The translations under genes and the position numbers were made by a program. Under the pieces are notes generated by a model. That model did not search any database and was not told the DNA's origin. It saw nothing but the letters and a program-made list of their open reading frames with translations. Of a stretch of DNA of 8,184 nt, positions 7,701 through 8,184 are shown in pieces (positions within the stretch are counted from its first letter, which is position 1; each line of letters opens with the position of its first letter). The stretch is from Clostridiales bacterium UBA6363 (GTDB lineage: Bacteria > Bacillota > Clostridia > UBA1381): assembly GCA_002438865.1 (NCBI GenBank), contig DJRJ01000059.1, positions 1-8,184 on the forward strand, written 5' to 3'.

Positions 7701-8184
7701 GAAATTCGTTCGATGCAATATCGTTCCACGGACGTTATAACGACAGCGAACCGTACAGGAAAATTCTTGACAATTACGGTATGGGAAGTACGCCTTTGAT
7801 AAATTCGGAGGGCTACTATTACGCATATTACAAGACAAAAACAGCCAAGGATTATTCGGTAAACAATATGGCATTCTTTATGCATTATCTTGAGCAGATA
7901 AAGCTCGGCGTGGATAAAGTAACGATGTTTGAAATATGCGACCTCACGCCCGACGAACGCCGTGCAAACGGATACGGTTCGCATACAATGGGCTTGTTCA
8001 GGGATTATCCTTATATAGAGCCGCACCAGGGCGCTGTAGCAGCATACAATTTCTTTGATAATCTCGGAAAGAACGTTTCGGTCTGCGGCGAATATGATTT
8101 CGGTAACGGCAGAAAAGCGGTTGCGCTTGACAGCGACAGCGAAAAGCAAATTTACGTATGGAGCGCAAATGCCGAGGATTTCAG
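4799..8184 (+). CDS. Secreted modular clan GH-A-like glycoside hydrolase, paralogue of gene 2, 3' partial
   Basis: The frame is open from ATG 4799 to the window edge (1128 codons, no stop seen when read codon by codon), so the C-terminus lies outside. Residues 1-24 form a Sec signal peptide (MFKRVIAAF..., likely cleavage after AYA24). About 30-185 is a weak LamG-like sandwich ending YAKDITVKR. About 190-270 is the module ending CYYVFVWNELLTPQ, as in gene 1. About 280-365 is an Ig-like domain (SEPGTYTAYLYENNG). About 369-475 is a diverged copper-amine-oxidase-N-like domain (YVPLVYNGHVYLSEDVLKSLF). About 478-650 is CBM4/9-like (SSFENF start, MYIDNLKF end). About 651-770 is a beta-domain (WYTLGDTVTYTS, compare WYQTGDTVTYTT in gene 2). 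About 775-1095 is the barrel: MIGFSGIRYFVPWGS, VLSTPKWA, VWNEP (putative acid/base E910), ISFHGR (H977), INSEGYYY (putative nucleophile E1004, 94 residues later), MFEICD (E1045, D1048), GSHTMGLF and PYIEPHQGAVAAYN. By analogy with gene 2, a CBM9-like C-terminus may follow past the edge. Substrate unknown; probably works with gene 2 outside the cell. Confidence 0.85.
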   Translation, partial: MFKRVIAAFVSAVMLTGTVNIAYAKTNDLSAEFLGKSYDAASYKSDNNAISSSIDVLGEGVEFVGKTYMHTSLMFDELTEECKLTLGNDTGVFAEAALKPSANGAELYIGGSKRADVLSGLWLDVQMMYDTAASEARIVVSDYGSVIADETAAVSGEPLSAVRLNPGSGSAVYAKDITVKRSIVSSDGASVLSKCGNYVTAFAKTDKNNYIYLVQMRNGVLENVTVNKNTSDSGYAEVFAKNTYQTGDCYYVFVWNELLTPQKTYEKVTSSEFEALKASASGTLSVSDAVCGKSTVFTARTENSSAEKIVSIIKDGKSIAELDEGNLSYTFSEPGTYTAYLYENNGKNLIPAASLTFYVYPHNADTDTFIFVLEKNYYVKNGVRTSFSDGYVPLVYNGHVYLSEDVLKSLFALEFKDGKVYENGSIKAESANVSQKDGIKSASDICRAAGYIISEKDGAVCISKQSADISVYEDVMYDYLAKSSFENFKPSWNKIEYPEGWGFYDWSTSSNSDAFGAEYNDKTDGENSAYIDAVQSMFAGFSYNTKFTREDLDGYLYSCTFDVKASGDLSGIEPFAALSLEKDGAFIGIPQATQTQITGNGWQTVKAYFTSKIFNQYDFDTARLVVGIKNTSENNASGKMYIDNLKFREESVLTEATAAEIVCSDFASWYTLGDTVTYTSTDAELDSFKKIRGIVYDIDNNPVYDNVMSLRTFKNKGFTYIPQKNGYYEIEFYGIREDESESPIISCYTYTDENPYRLYTLKRHSFAVVKSSAKPMSERSDLLMLSEDAYDENRVRLADMIGFSGIRYFVPWGSTVTNKGFQTSETEFDWTNPDLQKENIDKYGFKNRIACVLSTPKWAARSGIEDKYTAVGYYYANCTLPAKNEYITNGYGAFAERYKNAVDGIEVWNEPYYNQYAFWHDGADNFVALTETAYKAIKAKAPDMTVYSAGFNLAGPFFEELMTHDNYRNSFDAISFHGRYNDSEPYRKILDNYGMGSTPLINSEGYYYAYYKTKTAKDYSVNNMAFFMHYLEQIKLGVDKVTMFEICDLTPDERRANGYGSHTMGLFRDYPYIEPHQGAVAAYNFFDNLGKNVSVCGEYDFGNGRKAVALDSDSEKQIYVWSANAEDF

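Noticed and set aside
7355..8149. Long open frame on the minus strand (264 codons), plus shorter minus-strand frames at 5117-5584, 5624-5995 and 3034-3411
   Set aside because: They lie fully antisense to the barrel and other domains of genes 2 and 3, whose sense translations make coherent domains. The antisense translations are rich in Cys, Arg, Ile and Val with no recognisable motif and no ribosome binding site noted; they are shadows of the sense codon pattern.

Overview
The window holds three genes on the + strand, packed head to tail, and almost no non-coding DNA. All three encode large exported proteins. The first runs in from the left edge and the third runs off the right edge, so only the middle gene is complete. 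The gaps are 22 nt (1344-1365) and 19 nt (4780-4798). Each holds a good Shine-Dalgarno sequence and no hairpin terminator or obvious promoter, so the three are probably cotranscribed.

The organism looks like a Gram-positive anaerobe of the class Clostridia, probably a polysaccharide degrader from a gut or similar habitat. The reasons are Sec signal peptides on every product, strong GGAGG-type ribosome binding sites, moderate G+C (low-to-mid 40s % by eye, not computed), and a characteristic module mix: copper-amine-oxidase-N-like domains, CBM4/9-like and CBM9-like carbohydrate-binding modules, LamG-like sandwiches and a module ending in a FVWD/FVWN motif. Genus and species cannot be read from the sequence.

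Layout. Gene 1 (1-1343, 5' partial): signal-peptide remnant, LamG-like beta-sandwich, FVWD-type C-terminal module, no recognisable catalytic domain. Gene 2 (1366-4779, complete, 1137 aa): signal peptide, copper-amine-oxidase-N-like domain, CBM4/9-like module, beta-sandwich, clan GH-A-like TIM barrel with putative catalytic pair E613/E710, small beta-domain, C-terminal CBM9-like module. Gene 3 (4799-8184, 3' partial, at least 1128 aa): a diverged paralogue of gene 2 over the copper-amine-oxidase-like, CBM, sandwich and barrel regions (putative pair E910/E1004). Its extra N-terminal block has the same order of modules as gene 1.

Working model (inference): this is part of a secreted glycan-degradation operon in which two related but non-identical retaining glycosidases and a non-catalytic binding protein act on the same complex polysaccharide outside the cell. 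The substrate is unknown. The most notable points are that gene 3 looks like a gene-1-type protein fused to a gene-2-type enzyme, and that the two barrels share a signature (F-E-x-x-D on the probable strand 8, then SHT-x-GLF and PYIEPH-x-GAVA-x-YN) that I cannot assign to a named glycoside hydrolase family.
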